Origin: DSUN01 sp035527715 | GTDB lineage: Bacteria; Planctomycetota; PUPC01; DSUN01 | Assembly: GCA_035527715.1 (NCBI GenBank) | Contig: DATKZY010000220.1 | Location: 1-46,272, forward strand | Length of the DNA: 46,272 bases | Reading direction: 5' to 3' | In this document: positions 35,497 to 44,393 of the stretch, piece by piece | Layout of the letters: every line of letters begins with the position of its first letter | How positions within the stretch are numbered: position 1 is the first letter of the stretch | The notes under the pieces: model-generated | Database searches by the model: none | Seen by the model: the letters and a program-made list of their open reading frames with translations, nothing else | What the model was told of the DNA's origin: nothing | Program-made: the position numbers and the translations under genes

Positions 35497-37790
35497 GCCA
35501 ACCCACTCCTCTTGCGAATGAGCCAGGCCGCCCCGAGCAGCAGGGCCAACACCGAGTAATAGAGCCAATGACGGCAGGGCGAGTACTCCGCCGTCAGCAG
35601 GCGCCGCTCCACGCTCCCCGCCAGCAGGCTGGGCAGCCGGTCGCTCTCATCTATTCTAAGATACTGCCCTCGGCTCGCTAATGCAATAGAATTCAGGGAA
35701 CTCATGTCCTGGGCGAGGAACTTCTTCTCGAGGTCGGCGCGCAGCACGGTGAGCGTGGCGGCGGAGGCGAGCGGCTCGTCGCCGTAGGCGGCGACGATGG
35801 GCCGCAGGGTGTACTTGCCGGGCTTCTGCGGCTTGAAGGTGGCCCGGTAGATGCCCCAGCCCCCCGGCGCGGGAGCCAGGGCCAGCCGCTGCGACGCGCC
35901 GTCCTCGGCCTCGACCCGCGCCCACACGCGCGCGTTCTCGAGCGGAAAGCCGTCGGGGGCCAGGCAGTATGCCTCGATCTCCACCGCCTCGCCCGAATCG
36001 CACTCCGCGCGGTCGAGCGACAGGCGGGCCCGCGGGTCGCCCTCGGCGAACTGGCGTTTGACCATCCAGCGCACCGTCTGCGCCCAGAAGCGGTAGTGGT
36101 ACTTGTCGCCCACCTCCTGGCGCCAGCGCCAGGTCTCCTCGATGCCGCAGAACATCACCTTGCCTGCCCCGACGCGCTGGACGGCGAGCAGCGGGAGCTT
36201 CGACGGCCCGGCGAGGCGATAGGGGTGCACGACGAGCGCCGTGGCCCCGCGCTGCAAGCCGCCGACGCTGGCCGACCAGCGGACCTTGGGGAGCCGCGAC
36301 CACAGGGCGTCGTTCTCCTGCGGGTCGGCGGCAAGGCGGGTGACCAGGTGGCCGGCGCCGTCCTGAGTGAGCTCGACGCTGAAGGGCTCGCCCCGCCCGT
36401 CGCCCAGCGCGCCCTCGATGGCCACGGGCAGGATGCCTGCGAGGGGGGTGCCCAGCAAGCCGCGGCAGTTGTGGCGCCGGCCCGCAATCACGAGGAGTCC
36501 GCTGCCCCGGGCCTTCACCAGCTCGACCAACTCCTTCAGGAAGTCGTCGGGGAGGTGCTCGCGCGCGATGTCGCCCAGGATCACCAGGTCGTAGTCGGCC
36601 ATCTGCTGTTTCTGCGTGGGCAGGGCCTCCAGGTAGCCCTCGCCCTTGATGGGGCCCAGGCCGGGCCGCAGCAGGCACACCGTGAGCTGCACCGCGGGGT
36701 CGCGCTCGAAGACGTTGCGCAGGAACCGGAACTCCCAGCGCGGCTCGGCGTCGGCCAGCAGAACGCGTATCTTGCGCTCCGCCACCTCGATGCTGGCGCG
36801 GGCCACGTTGTTCGACGCGTCCTGCTCGCCCTCCTGCCTGGGCACTCGCACGGTGAACGAGCGAAGGCCGGGCGTGTCGGGAATGAACGAGAAGCTGACC
36901 GTCACGGGCCGGCCCGAGGGCAGGGTGACCACCTGCTTCTCGGCGAGGACATCGGCCCCGCTGGCGAGCTGGACGGTGAGGCGGGCGGCGCCCATGCCGC
37001 TGGTGGCGACCTCGGCGGCCAGGAGCACCTCGTCGCCCAGAAGGGCGCTCCTGGGCGCACGCAGGGCAGTCACCGCGGCATCCCGCGGCGGGCTGGGGTT
37101 GCCGATGCCGACCGCGAAGATCGGGATGTTCATGCGACCGAGGACCCGCGCGATCTCGGACGGGTCGCGCCCCGTGTTCCACGCGCCGTCGCTGAGGAGC
37201 ACGATCGCCCGCGGGCGCACGCCGCCGGCCCCGCGGGCCGCCTCGTCGAGCGCCTCGCCGAGAGCCGTCACGTAGCCTTCAGGGTTCACCTCGAACGGCG
37301 GCGTGTCCGCCGCGAGCGGCAAGGCGTCGAGGGCGCCCGCGAAGCGCCAGCCGGCCACGTCGAAGCTCTCCCGCACCGTGGCGAGCCAGCCTTGGGGGCC
37401 GGGGTCGAGGAGCAGCCGCGCCACGTCCCGGCGCGTCACCTCGCGCGGCCCCGCGGGGGCCGCCGGGTCGCCCTTCGTGCCCAGCCGCTCCACAAGGCGG
37501 CCAGCATAGGTGTCCGCCAGCAACATGCTGCGAGAGCCGTCCACCAGCACGGTGCACAGCGGCTTGTGCGGGTCGGGCCACGTGCGGATGATCTTCGGGC
37601 TGAGGACGATGCCTGTGAGCAGGAGCGCCGCAACGACTACGAGGGCCAGGATGCCGCGGCGCACGAGCGGCCTGAGGTGGCCGGCATCGCGGCGCAGGAA
37701 CACGACGACCACGCCCAGCACGACCAGTGCGGCCGCGGCGACCGCCCACGGCGGCAACGGGCAATCGAAGACCAGCTTCGTCGTGTTCAT
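35493..37790 (-). CDS. VWA/glutamine-amidotransferase-like membrane protein
   Basis: This 765-aa protein has two N-terminal membrane helices (WAVAAAALVVLGVVVVFL and GILALVVVAALLLTGIVL) and one C-terminal helix (YYSVLALLLGAAWLI). After the first pair is a von Willebrand A-like domain with VLVDGSRSM (a DxSxS metal site) and IVLLSDGAWNTG. The middle (VLLADAEPRWEFRFLRNVFERD..YDLVILGDIAREHLPDDFL..GSGLLVIAG) is the class I amidotransferase-like fold, without a visible catalytic triad. Such proteins form part of the Bat/MoxR systems. Both ends overlap neighbours by ATGA, so synthesis is coupled. The domain face is periplasmic. Confidence 0.85.
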   Translation of the reverse strand: MNTTKLVFDCPLPPWAVAAAALVVLGVVVVFLRRDAGHLRPLVRRGILALVVVAALLLTGIVLSPKIIRTWPDPHKPLCTVLVDGSRSMLLADTYAGRLVERLGTKGDPAAPAGPREVTRRDVARLLLDPGPQGWLATVRESFDVAGWRFAGALDALPLAADTPPFEVNPEGYVTALGEALDEAARGAGGVRPRAIVLLSDGAWNTGRDPSEIARVLGRMNIPIFAVGIGNPSPPRDAAVTALRAPRSALLGDEVLLAAEVATSGMGAARLTVQLASGADVLAEKQVVTLPSGRPVTVSFSFIPDTPGLRSFTVRVPRQEGEQDASNNVARASIEVAERKIRVLLADAEPRWEFRFLRNVFERDPAVQLTVCLLRPGLGPIKGEGYLEALPTQKQQMADYDLVILGDIAREHLPDDFLKELVELVKARGSGLLVIAGRRHNCRGLLGTPLAGILPVAIEGALGDGRGEPFSVELTQDGAGHLVTRLAADPQENDALWSRLPKVRWSASVGGLQRGATALVVHPYRLAGPSKLPLLAVQRVGAGKVMFCGIEETWRWRQEVGDKYHYRFWAQTVRWMVKRQFAEGDPRARLSLDRAECDSGEAVEIEAYCLAPDGFPLENARVWARVEAEDGASQRLALAPAPGGWGIYRATFKPQKPGKYTLRPIVAAYGDEPLASAATLTVLRADLEKKFLAQDMSSLNSIALASRGQYLRIDESDRLPSLLAGSVERRLLTAEYSPCRHWLYYSVLALLLGAAWLIRKRSGLA

Positions 37791-39916
37791 TCCTGCTTCC
37801 CCGCGGCGCTCGGGCGCCCCATCGTCCAGGCGAGGAGCACCTCGCCCAGGAGGAATGCCATCGCCAGCACGGCCAGGGGAAACGTCGAGGCTGCCGTCTG
37901 CCCCCCGGTCCCCTGGCCCAGGCTCGTCGCCCCGCCGTCCACGCTCAGATAGCTCACGGATGCCTGGGGCAGCAGGCCCTGGATCGTCGCGGCGTCCACG
38001 CGGTCAAGCTCGGACTCCTGGCTCGGCACGTTGAGGGCCGCGGTGGGCGGCGCGGCCTCGGAGTCCTCGGGCGCAACGGTGCCTGCCACCAGGCGGTAGA
38101 TGCCTGCCAGCTCGGTGTCGGTGAACACCACGTCGCCCTCCTCGGGCCGCATGACGGGCAGGGCTCGCCGGTCGGGCGTGAGCATCAGGTGGGCGCCCGG
38201 CGGCAGCGCGAGCTTCAGCTCGGTGAACGTCGGCAGCGACAACGGCGCCGCGGCCTCCACCAGGTGGGTGTGCACCGCGCGGTGCAGCACCAGCAGGAAG
38301 GGAGGCGTGAAGGGGAAGCTCGAGAAGTCGGACTGGGCGGAGACGGCGAAGACGTAGACCTTGCCCCTGCCCATCTGCGTGCGGACGAGGAAGGGCTCTC
38401 CGCGTTCGGTGTGGATGAGCGTGTCGGCGGGCCGGCCCTGCGCGTCGAGGCGGTACAGCTTCGCCACGAGCACGCGGTCCAGCCCCTCGGCGGGGAGCGT
38501 GGCGACCACCGGGTGGGTAGGCGCGACCGCGCCGAGGGCGATCCGCTTCTCCCCCTCGGCCTCGATGAGCGACTGGAAGCGGATGCCGGGGAAGGCCGAC
38601 TCGTTCCACGCCGCGGTATCCGTGTGGGACCCGGGGAACACGAGGGCCAAGCCGCCCGCGCTCACGTAGTCGCTCACGCGCGCCAGGGCCTCGGGGGCCA
38701 GGCGCGGCACGTCGGCGAGCACCACGGCCACGAACTTCGACAGATCGGTCCCGGCCAGCTCCTGCGACGGAATGGTCTGCACGGTGTAGAAGGACCGCTC
38801 GCCCAGCCGCGACTCGGGGGGCTGAAGGGCCAGCTTCACGAAGTCGCCCGCGCCCTCGAACGGCACCGACGACGGCGCGCCCTCCACAATCAGCACAGGG
38901 AACCTGGCCGCGGCGTTCAGGACGAAGTAGTGCTGGTCGTCGCCAGGCAGGGCGTCGGGGCTCAGCTCCAGCCGGCCCGCGTGCGAGCCGCTCTTGAGGG
39001 CCGGCAAGTGAAACACGACGTCGGCCTTGCCCGGCTCGCGGAACTCGTGCGTGCGCGCATCCACGCGCCGGCCGTCGAGGTAGAGGGCGACGTTTGCCAC
39101 GGCGTGGCCCGCGCTCTTCGCCCGGAGCTCCACCGTCGCGGTCACGCGGGGCGAGTCGCCCTCGAGCACCACGGCGGGCGAGACCTTGAGCGCGGCGACG
39201 CACAGGTTGCTCTCCACGCCGGGGCTGAGGTCGGTGATCACGATCTGCGGCTTGCCTGCCTGCTGGAGGGCCTGGCGGACGAGTTGCCATTCGCCCGGCT
39301 CGTCGGCTCGCCAGCCGCTGGCCTGGAGGTCGGTGAGGAGCCAGATCGTGCCCCCGCCGCCGCTGCGCTCGAGGGATTCAGCAGCGGCGCGAAGGGCGCG
39401 CGGCACGTCGGCCCGGCCGCCCGTGAGACGGGCGTCCTTGAGCACCGCGGCCACGGCCGCGCGGTCCTGGAGCGGCTCGCGGAAGGGCGAGTGGTAGCTC
39501 TGCGTGAACGTGCCGCCCGTCGCCCGGGCGCCTCGAGGCAAATCGTCCAGCGTCTGCGCCACGATCTCCTTGCCGCGTTCGAAGGCCGAGCCGCCCGGCC
39601 CCGAGGCCGACATGCTGGCCGAGGCATCGAGGGCCACGGCCACCTGGCGGCTTCCCCCCAGCAGGGCGGCCAGGCCGCCCCGAAGGATGGGCTGAGCCAG
39701 GGCGCCGATGGCCGCCGCCAGAAGGAGGATGCGAAGCGCCATGAGCAGAAGCTGCTTCAGGCGGGCGCGGCGCACCGCCCGTCGCTCCATCGTCAGCAGG
39801 AAGTCGATCGCCGCCCACCGCACCCGCCGATAGCGAATCCTGTTCAGCAGGTGGATCAGGATCGGCAACGCGACCAGCGGCGCCAGCCAGAGGAGTTCGG
39901 GGTGGAGAAACTGCAT
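37787..39916 (-). CDS. BatA-like protein (N-terminal membrane region plus VWA domain)
   Basis: This 709-aa protein opens with the aerotolerance BatA signature MQFLHPELLWLAPLVALPILIHLLNR, a second helix (LLLMALRILLLAAAIGALAQP) and a VWA domain whose metal site is LDASASM. The central 350 residues are amidotransferase-like and beta-sandwich regions. A final helix (TFPLAVLAMAFLLGEVLLAW) returns to the membrane. BatA-type proteins are client partners of MoxR ATPases. ATG 39916 is favoured over an upstream TTG (39922), neither having a strong ribosome site. The hairpin array at 39934-40017 lies directly upstream. Confidence 0.85.
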   Translation of the reverse strand: MQFLHPELLWLAPLVALPILIHLLNRIRYRRVRWAAIDFLLTMERRAVRRARLKQLLLMALRILLLAAAIGALAQPILRGGLAALLGGSRQVAVALDASASMSASGPGGSAFERGKEIVAQTLDDLPRGARATGGTFTQSYHSPFREPLQDRAAVAAVLKDARLTGGRADVPRALRAAAESLERSGGGGTIWLLTDLQASGWRADEPGEWQLVRQALQQAGKPQIVITDLSPGVESNLCVAALKVSPAVVLEGDSPRVTATVELRAKSAGHAVANVALYLDGRRVDARTHEFREPGKADVVFHLPALKSGSHAGRLELSPDALPGDDQHYFVLNAAARFPVLIVEGAPSSVPFEGAGDFVKLALQPPESRLGERSFYTVQTIPSQELAGTDLSKFVAVVLADVPRLAPEALARVSDYVSAGGLALVFPGSHTDTAAWNESAFPGIRFQSLIEAEGEKRIALGAVAPTHPVVATLPAEGLDRVLVAKLYRLDAQGRPADTLIHTERGEPFLVRTQMGRGKVYVFAVSAQSDFSSFPFTPPFLLVLHRAVHTHLVEAAAPLSLPTFTELKLALPPGAHLMLTPDRRALPVMRPEEGDVVFTDTELAGIYRLVAGTVAPEDSEAAPPTAALNVPSQESELDRVDAATIQGLLPQASVSYLSVDGGATSLGQGTGGQTAASTFPLAVLAMAFLLGEVLLAWTMGRPSAAGKQE

Positions 39917-39933
39917 ACGCAACCCGTCGAAGT

Positions 39934-40017
39934 GATGGGACGAATGGGACCTATGGGACCCATGGGACCCCGATGGTCACGGTCCCACGTGTCCCATTCG
40001 TCCCATAGGTCCGATTC
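39934..40017. repeat. Facing 9-bp tandem arrays between DUF58 and BatA-like genes
   Basis: Four NATGGGACC-type units (39934-39969) face four complementary GTCCCATNN-type units (39982-40017) with a 12-nt loop. Pairing works best after shifting one unit. It fills nearly the whole 105-bp junction. Confidence 0.9.
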
Positions 40018-40021
40018 CTGT

Positions 40022-40909
40022 CTACCTTCGCCTCCCAAGGTACGCCGTGAGCGCCCGGTCAAAGGGGTCCGAGAGCTGCATTCGCGCGTAGTCAATGCCC
40101 TTTTCGGTGCACCCCTTGCGGAGGCGTTCGAGGAACTGAGCGAACCTGGCGCGGTAGCTCTCGGCCATCACGCGCGGGTCCACCACGATCTCCTCGCCCC
40201 GCTCGATGCCCTCGAAGAGGGTGATGCGGTCGTAGGGGAAGTCGATCTCGGCGTCGTCGAGGAGGTGCAGCACGATGACCTCGTGGCGCCGGTGCCGGAA
40301 GTGCTGGAGGCCGTGGAGCAGCTCCTCGACCTTGTCGAAGAAGTCGCTGATGACGATGACGAGGCTCCGCCGACGGATGCGCTCGGCGATCTCGTGGAGC
40401 ACCGCCGCGATGTCCGTGTCCGCGCCAGGCTTCAGCCGCTCCAGGGCGTCCACGATGGCCGCAAAGTGCCGCGCGTTGCCGCGCGGGGGGATGAACCGGC
40501 GGACCGCGTTGTCGAAGACCACCAGCCCCGCCTGATCCCCCTGGCGGAGCATGAGGAGCGACAGGCAGGCCGCCAGCCCCGCCCCGTAGTCCAGCCGAGT
40601 CTCCCGCGCCGTCGTGAAGTCCATCGAGCCGCTCGCGTCCAGCAGGATGTAGCAGCTCAGGTTCGTCTCGGCCTCGAACTGCTTGATGAAGAACCGGTCG
40701 GTGCGGGCCAGCACCCGCCAGTCAATGTAGCGCGGGTCGTCGCCGGGCGAGTACTCGCGGAACTCGGCGAACTCCACGTTGAAGCCGTGGTAGGGGCTCT
40801 TGTGGATGCCCGAGTAGTAGCCCTCGACCGCCTGGCGCGCCCGCAGCTCCAGCCGGCTGATCTTGGCGACGGCTCTTCGATCAATCTCTCGTTCTTTGCT
40901 TGCAGGCAC
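40022..40909 (-). CDS. DUF58 protein
   Basis: This protein of about 295 aa carries the DUF58 signature FREYSPGDDPRYIDWRVLARTDRFFIKQFEAETN (50-83) and a VWA-like continuation with LLDASGSMDF (metal site D91-x-S-x-S95). DUF58 proteins accompany MoxR ATPases and BatA proteins. The start is uncertain. GTG 40909 follows a GGGG eight bases upstream and gives the usual length; a TTG at 40975 would add 22 residues read from the 7-bp repeat arm (SSHASRVTS). I chose the shorter form. It is the second gene of the MoxR operon and is cytoplasmic. Confidence 0.88.
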   Translation of the reverse strand: MPASKEREIDRRAVAKISRLELRARQAVEGYYSGIHKSPYHGFNVEFAEFREYSPGDDPRYIDWRVLARTDRFFIKQFEAETNLSCYILLDASGSMDFTTARETRLDYGAGLAACLSLLMLRQGDQAGLVVFDNAVRRFIPPRGNARHFAAIVDALERLKPGADTDIAAVLHEIAERIRRRSLVIVISDFFDKVEELLHGLQHFRHRRHEVIVLHLLDDAEIDFPYDRITLFEGIERGEEIVVDPRVMAESYRARFAQFLERLRKGCTEKGIDYARMQLSDPFDRALTAYLGRRR

Positions 40910-40945
40910 AGGCAAAGCCCCGTGTGGTGTCGTGGTGTGGCCCGG

Positions 40946-41024
40946 ACTCGTGACGCGTGACGCGTGAGAGGACAAGAGCGGGGCTTGCTCCTCTCCGTCT
41001 TGTCACGCGTCACGCGTCACGAGT
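40946..41024. repeat. Perfect 22-bp inverted repeat of 7-bp units between moxR and DUF58 genes
   Basis: ACTCGTGACGCGTGACGCGTGA (first 20 bases listed: ACTCGTGACGCGTGACGCGT) at 40946-40967 is exactly complementary to 41003-41024. The inner parts GAGAGGACAAG and CTTGCTCCTCTC extend the stem. Each arm holds GTGACGC heptamers. It is the longest perfect hairpin of the window and lies within an operon, not at its end. Confidence 0.93.
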
Positions 41025-41030
41025 CATGTC

Positions 41031-42068
<1,038 letters not shown>

Positions 42069-42109
42069 CGTGGGCTCCTTCGGCAGGTGGGGGTTCACTT
42101 TGACCCCGT

Positions 42110-42138
42110 ATTATTGCAGCACTAGGGTTTAGACGCAA
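42110..42138 (-). promoter_or_regulatory. Possible promoter of the MoxR operon
   Basis: TTGCGT (42138-42133) and AATAAT (42115-42110) on the minus strand are 17 nt apart in the AT-richest part of the gap between the permease stop and the moxR start. The match is moderate. Confidence 0.4.
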
Positions 42139-42189
42139 ACACCGGCGGGGAGTTCCGTCGCCCGGCGGGATTCCCCCGGGCGGCTCAGC

Positions 42190-43050
42190 CTAGCCCTTCA
42201 GCGCCCCAAACGTCAGCCCCCGCACGATATACCGCTGCGCCAGCAGCGCCAGCACCACCGGCGGCGTCATCGCAATGAGCGTGCGCACGGCCACGAACCA
42301 GAATTGCACGCCCCGCGTGTCCGCCCCGCCCGCCATGTGCACCGGGATGACCTTGGCGTTCAGCGAGCCGATCATCAGGGCGAACAGGAACTCGTTCCAG
42401 GTGAACGCGATGACGATGAGCACGGCGGCGACCAGGCTCGGCGCGGCCAGCGGCAGGCAGATCCGCAGGAAGATCGTCCCGTGGCTCGCGCCGTCCACCA
42501 TTGCCGCCTCCTCGAGCTCGACGGGCAGGTCGAGAAACGCCTGCCGCATGACCACCACGACCAGGGGCAGGCAGAACGTCACGTTCAGCAGCACCAGCCC
42601 CGTCCGCGTGTCCAGCAGCCCCAGCCATCGAATCATCAGGAACAGCGGGATCGCCGTCGCCACCGGCGGCAGCACCCGCTGCGAGAGAAACCACAGCGTG
42701 ATGTCCTGGTTCGACGGCCTGCGGAACTTGAACCGAGCGATGGCATAGGCGGCCGGCGTGCCCACCACGAGCACCACCACGGCCGTCGCCACCGCCACGA
42801 CCAGGCTGTTCGCCAGCGCCTTCTGCGTCTCGCCCGTCGCCAGCTCCGTCCGCCAGTTCGCCAGCGTCGGCTTGTACTGCACGAACGGCACCCCGAGGCC
42901 CGTCACGGTGAACGTCTCGCGCGGGTCGCGCACGCTCAGGCTGATCGCCCAGTAGAACGGCAGGAACACCACGGCTGCGACCGCGATCGCCAGCAGCGAC
43001 CACCCCGCCCGAGCCACGTGCCGCCGCTTCCGCCGCCGAGCCGCCCCCAT
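42190..43050 (-). CDS. Carbohydrate ABC transporter permease (MalG type)
   Basis: This 286-aa protein has six predicted membrane helices and the EAA loop ELEEAAMVDGASHGTIFLRICLPLA that docks on the ATPase. The pattern is the CUT1 (MalG/UgpE) class, handling sugars or glycerol derivatives. AGGGGGAAG precedes ATG 43050. It follows the MalF-type permease by 11 nt. Neither an ATPase nor a substrate-binding protein is present in the window, so those subunits must be elsewhere; a shared MsiK-like ATPase is common in such cases. Confidence 0.93.
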   Translation of the reverse strand: MGAARRRKRRHVARAGWSLLAIAVAAVVFLPFYWAISLSVRDPRETFTVTGLGVPFVQYKPTLANWRTELATGETQKALANSLVVAVATAVVVLVVGTPAAYAIARFKFRRPSNQDITLWFLSQRVLPPVATAIPLFLMIRWLGLLDTRTGLVLLNVTFCLPLVVVVMRQAFLDLPVELEEAAMVDGASHGTIFLRICLPLAAPSLVAAVLIVIAFTWNEFLFALMIGSLNAKVIPVHMAGGADTRGVQFWFVAVRTLIAMTPPVVLALLAQRYIVRGLTFGALKG

Positions 43051-43061
43051 CGGGCTTCCCC

Positions 43062-43910
43062 CTACTGATACGCCTGCCGAATCCGCTTGAACAGCACGAG
43101 GATGATCCCCGTGACCAGCAGGAACAGGATGATCGAGATGCTCGACGAGTAGCCGAAGTTGAAGAACCGCATCCCCACCCGATACGCATACATCGAGAGC
43201 ACCTGCGTCGCCGTGCCCGGGCCGCCCGTCGTGAGCGTGAACGGAATGTCGAACACCTTGAACGCCTCGGTGATCCGCAACAGCAGCACGAGCACGATCG
43301 TGGGCTTCAGCACCGGGAACGTGATGTGGCGGAACACGGTCCAGCCCCGCCTCGTCTCGAGCGCCGCCGCCTCATAGTAGTCGGCCGGGATGCCCTGAAG
43401 CGCCGCCAGGAAGATCAGAAAGCAAAACGGCGTCCACTGCCAGATGTCCACCAGGATCACCGACGCCAGCGCCCAGTGCGGGTGCGACAGCCACGGCACC
43501 TTGAGGCCCAGCAGGCCGTTGATCAGGCCCCCCTCCTCGTAGAAGATCGTCACGAAGAGAAACCCCACGGCGATGGGCGTCGCGAACAGCGGCGCCGTCA
43601 CCAGCGTCCGCAGCAGCCCGCGCATCGGCAGCGCGCGGTTGAACAGCAGCGCCAGCGCGATCCCCAGGACGAGCTGCACCGTGACCCCGCACACCACGAA
43701 GATGAGCGTCACGGCCAGCGAGTTCAGCGCCCGCTCATCCGCGAAGAAGTGGCGGAAGTTCGCCAGGCCCACGAACTCGTCGGCCGCCCCCATCTTCACA
43801 TTGTAGAGCGACAGCCGCAGGCCGTACAGCAGCGGGAAGATCGTGAAGCACAGCACCCACACCACCGCGGGCAGCAGGAACACCAGTTTCGTCCGTCGCT
43901 CGTGCCGCAT
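43062..43910 (-). CDS. Sugar ABC transporter permease (MalF type)
   Basis: This 282-aa protein has six membrane helices and the EAA loop YYEAAALETRRGWTVFRHITFPVL. LANFRHFFADERALNSLAVTLIF near the N-terminus and TLTTGGPGTATQVLSMYAYRVGM near the C-terminus are typical of UgpA/MalF-type CUT1 permeases. ATG 43910 has AGGGG upstream, and a promoter at 43936-43964 covers the longer frame, so the shorter start is right. It is first in a two-gene operon with the MalG-type partner. Confidence 0.93.
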   Translation of the reverse strand: MRHERRTKLVFLLPAVVWVLCFTIFPLLYGLRLSLYNVKMGAADEFVGLANFRHFFADERALNSLAVTLIFVVCGVTVQLVLGIALALLFNRALPMRGLLRTLVTAPLFATPIAVGFLFVTIFYEEGGLINGLLGLKVPWLSHPHWALASVILVDIWQWTPFCFLIFLAALQGIPADYYEAAALETRRGWTVFRHITFPVLKPTIVLVLLLRITEAFKVFDIPFTLTTGGPGTATQVLSMYAYRVGMRFFNFGYSSSISIILFLLVTGIILVLFKRIRQAYQ

Positions 43911-43935
43911 GCCCCTAGTCCTCGGAGTTCCGCAC

Positions 43936-43964
43936 AGCATACGCCCGGCGTTCCGAGGGCGCAA
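43936..43964 (-). promoter_or_regulatory. Promoter of the permease pair
   Basis: TTGCGC (43964-43959) and TATGCT (43941-43936) on the minus strand are 17 nt apart. The transcript would begin near 43929, about 20 nt before ATG 43910. Confidence 0.55.
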
Positions 43965-44044
43965 GTGGCGATTTCCGCACGCGATGCCCGTTCGCCGGCG
44001 CTTCTCACCGGCCGAGGCGCCGGTAGCGACGCACGCCCCCCTCT

Positions 44045-44195
44045 TGTCATGCTGAGCTTGCCGAAGTACCTTTCAGGGGAGTGAGCTACGGCAACAGGGC
44101 GTGTGCTCTCTTGCCGTGGTTCACTCCGTTGAGAGGTCCCCGACTTCGCGGAGCCTGCCCTGAGCGAAGCCGAAGGGCTCCGCTCGGAATGACAT
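44045..44195. repeat. Interspersed palindrome, TGTCATGCTGAGC type, long form
   Basis: The ends TGTCATGCTGAGCTTGCCGA and ..GGGCTCCGCTCGGAATGACA match the termini of the elements at 4084 and 18779. The interior is longer and contains another small inverted repeat (GGGGAGTGAGC..GGTTCACTCC). It is about 150 bp. Confidence 0.78.
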
Positions 44196-44247
44196 AGTTC
44201 TGAGCGCGCGTCCGGGCCAGGCTGGTGAGAAATGCCCGTTCGTAGTG

Positions 44248-44261
44248 CGGCCTTCAGGCCG
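44248..44261. repeat. Small palindrome CGGCCTTCAGGCCG
   Basis: Six-base arms around TC, flanked by GTAGTG and TATC. It lies between two larger palindromes and could be a minimal REP-like unit. The evidence is only its symmetry. Confidence 0.5.
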
Positions 44262-44301
44262 TATCTTCTCTTGGAGCACGCGCGGGTCGGCTTTGCCCTT
44301 G

Positions 44302-44389
44302 CATTGTGGGCGGGGCGTCCCTGCCCCGCGTCCTCTTTCCGGCGAACGGTGGAGAAGACGCGCGGGGCACGGAGGCCCCGCCCACAATG
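44302..44389. repeat. Palindrome CATTGTGGGCGGGGC..GCCCCGCCCACAATG
   Basis: Arms of about 30 nt (44302-44332 and 44357-44389) pair with few mismatches. The element ends five bases after the stop of the beta-helix gene and may terminate its transcript. The left half recurs within that same gene at 45725-45749. Confidence 0.88.
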
Positions 44390-44393
44390 AGAA

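Larger units (their letters stand above)
43911..44393. other. Gene-free interval packed with repeats
   Basis: No gene is supported in these 483 bp. Apart from the permease promoter, the interval holds three unrelated palindromes in a row (44045-44195, 44248-44261 and 44302-44389). A substrate-binding protein gene for the adjacent permeases, often found in this position, is absent. Confidence 0.6.

Noticed and set aside
37727..40960. A 1077-aa open frame opposite the BatA-like and DUF58 genes
   Set aside because: Crosses two confident genes and their hairpin junction on the other strand; low-complexity.
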